A stretch of 64,000 nt of DNA. It comes from Brevundimonas lenta (GTDB lineage: Bacteria > Pseudomonadota > Alphaproteobacteria > Caulobacterales > Caulobacteraceae). The DNA is taken from contig NZ_JACIDM010000001.1 in the NCBI RefSeq assembly GCF_014196335.1, positions 1,422,605 through 1,486,604 of the forward strand. The letters run 5' to 3'. A program made the position numbers and the translations under genes. The notes under the pieces were generated by a model. That model was not told where the DNA came from. It did not search any database and was given only the letters and a program-made list of their open reading frames with translations. Below, piece by piece: positions 63,318 through 64,000 of the stretch (within the stretch, counting starts at the first letter, position 1; every line of letters starts with the position of its first letter).

Positions 63318-63352
63318 GCGGGACCGGACTCCGCGAGGAAGTCGGGTCCCGC
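63318..63352. repeat. 13-bp stem-loop after ridA
   Basis: 63318-63330 pairs with 63340-63352 (one mismatch, nine-base loop). On the minus strand it lies 31 bp after the ridA stop and may end its transcript. Confidence 0.55.
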
Positions 63353-63382
63353 TTCGCGGGAAGGATCGAAGCGTGGCGCCGA

Positions 63383-63841
63383 TCAGCGGACTTCCACGAT
63401 GGCGTCCACCTCGACGGCGAAGCCGAGCGGGAGCTTGTAGACGCCGACGGCCGAGCGGGCGTGGCGGCCCTTGTCGCCGAAGACCTCGACCATCAGGTCC
63501 GAGCAACCGTTGATCACGGCCGGGATGGCTTCGAAGTCGCCGGCGGCCTGGACGAAGCCGCCCAGCTTCACGACGCGGACGACGCGTTCCAGATCGCCGT
63601 CCAGCGCGGCCGACATCTGGGCCAGCAGGTTGACGCCGCACATGCGGGCCGCGGCCTGGGCCTGTTCCGGCGAGACGTCGGCGCCGACGGTGCCCTTCAC
63701 GCCGCCCGAGGCGTCGTTCGACAGCTGGCCCGAGATGTGGACCAGGTTTCCGGTCTGGACGTAGGGCACGTAGTTGGCGACCGCCTTGGCGGGTTCCGGC
63801 AGGTTGATGCCGAGTTCGGCGAGGCGGGCGGCGACGGTCAT
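63383..63841 (-). CDS. RidA/YjgF-family protein
   Basis: This 152-residue protein is a RidA-superfamily member, which removes reactive enamines/imines. NLVHISGQLSNDASGGVKGTVG, VNLLAQMSAALDGDLERVVRVVKLGGFV and RSAVGVYKLPLGFAVEVDAIV are its conserved parts; an Arg and Glu at the active site are in those stretches. ATG 63841 is chosen since the longer frame runs into an intergenic repeat. Substrate beyond the class is open. Confidence 0.92.
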   Translation of the reverse strand: MTVAARLAELGINLPEPAKAVANYVPYVQTGNLVHISGQLSNDASGGVKGTVGADVSPEQAQAAARMCGVNLLAQMSAALDGDLERVVRVVKLGGFVQAAGDFEAIPAVINGCSDLMVEVFGDKGRHARSAVGVYKLPLGFAVEVDAIVEVR

Positions 63842-63910
63842 GGGAAGCTCCTGAACGGGATTTGGGGGCGGTTTAGCGTGAGGGAAGGGGCTTGTCTTCC
63901 CTGTCCGCTT

Positions 63911-64000
63911 CTCCCTCCCCGGCACGGGGAGGGTCGGCGACGCGAAGCGGCGGCGGGGTGGGGAGGGCCCATCCTCCAGCCGCCCCCACCCGGTCGCTGC
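63911..64000. repeat. Two-hairpin palindromic repeat, cut by the window end
   Basis: Hairpin 1 pairs 63913-63921 with 63925-63933 (GCA loop) and a small CGC-GAA-GCG hairpin follows at 63941-63949. The tail GGGGTGGGGAGGG resembles DUF559 unit 1. A reverse-oriented sequence begins near 63981 and runs off the end of the window. Confidence 0.75.

Overview
The window is high-GC alphaproteobacterial DNA. Gene order and content (rpl/rps-secY-adk-rpoA cluster, a CC0125/CC1285-type lipoprotein, GTP-type PEP carboxykinase, DUF2336 proteins, CtrA-like boxes) point to Caulobacteraceae, most likely Brevundimonas or a near relative. This assignment is inference; no search was run.

Layout. 1-10.9 kb: the spc and alpha ribosomal operons, from the tail of rpsC to rplQ. 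A small TonB-like gene sits between adk and rpsM, and a sigma70-like promoter lies in front of rpsM. 11.1-22.1 kb: a TonB-dependent receptor, a GNAT acetyltransferase, an ABC exporter pair, a TetA-like MFS pump, a DegQ-type lipoprotein protease, two VOC proteins and rarA. 22.1-43.3 kb: pseudouridine synthases, crcB, the F1-ATPase chaperone ATP12, a TPR protein, pccB, an HWE histidine kinase, pckG, a ThiO-like oxidase and a second TonB-like protein, with small nuclease genes and palindromic repeats scattered between them. 43.4-49.8 kb: a cluster of lytic transglycosylase, two DUF2336 proteins, a phosphotransfer protein, NAD kinase and a class II aldolase, with CtrA-like boxes at both ends. 49.8-57.3 kb: an RND efflux pair, a lipoprotein cytochrome c and feoAB. 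57.36-60.6 kb: a small, lower-GC island in the 3' end of tRNA-Thr(UGU), bounded by an 18-bp direct repeat and lacking a visible integrase. 60.7-64 kb: ordinary chromosomal genes (DUF486, HIT, FemAB/GNAT-like, RidA) ending in another palindromic repeat.

The most unusual signal is a repeated design. Two unrelated-position DUF559 (Vsr-like, PD-(D/E)XK-type) single-domain nuclease genes, near 23.0 and 33.8 kb, are each enclosed by their own pair of inverted, two-hairpin palindromic repeats. The left and right copies match each other within a unit, but the two units have different sequences. The reading frame of the first gene runs into its right repeat. A GIY-YIG nuclease gene near 36.9 kb has a different REP pair next to its 5' end, with compensating base changes in the stems. 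Repeat pairs without a gene occur near 27.9, 63.2 and 63.9 kb. This resembles the REP/RAYT (REPtron) arrangement, but with nuclease families other than RAYT transposases.
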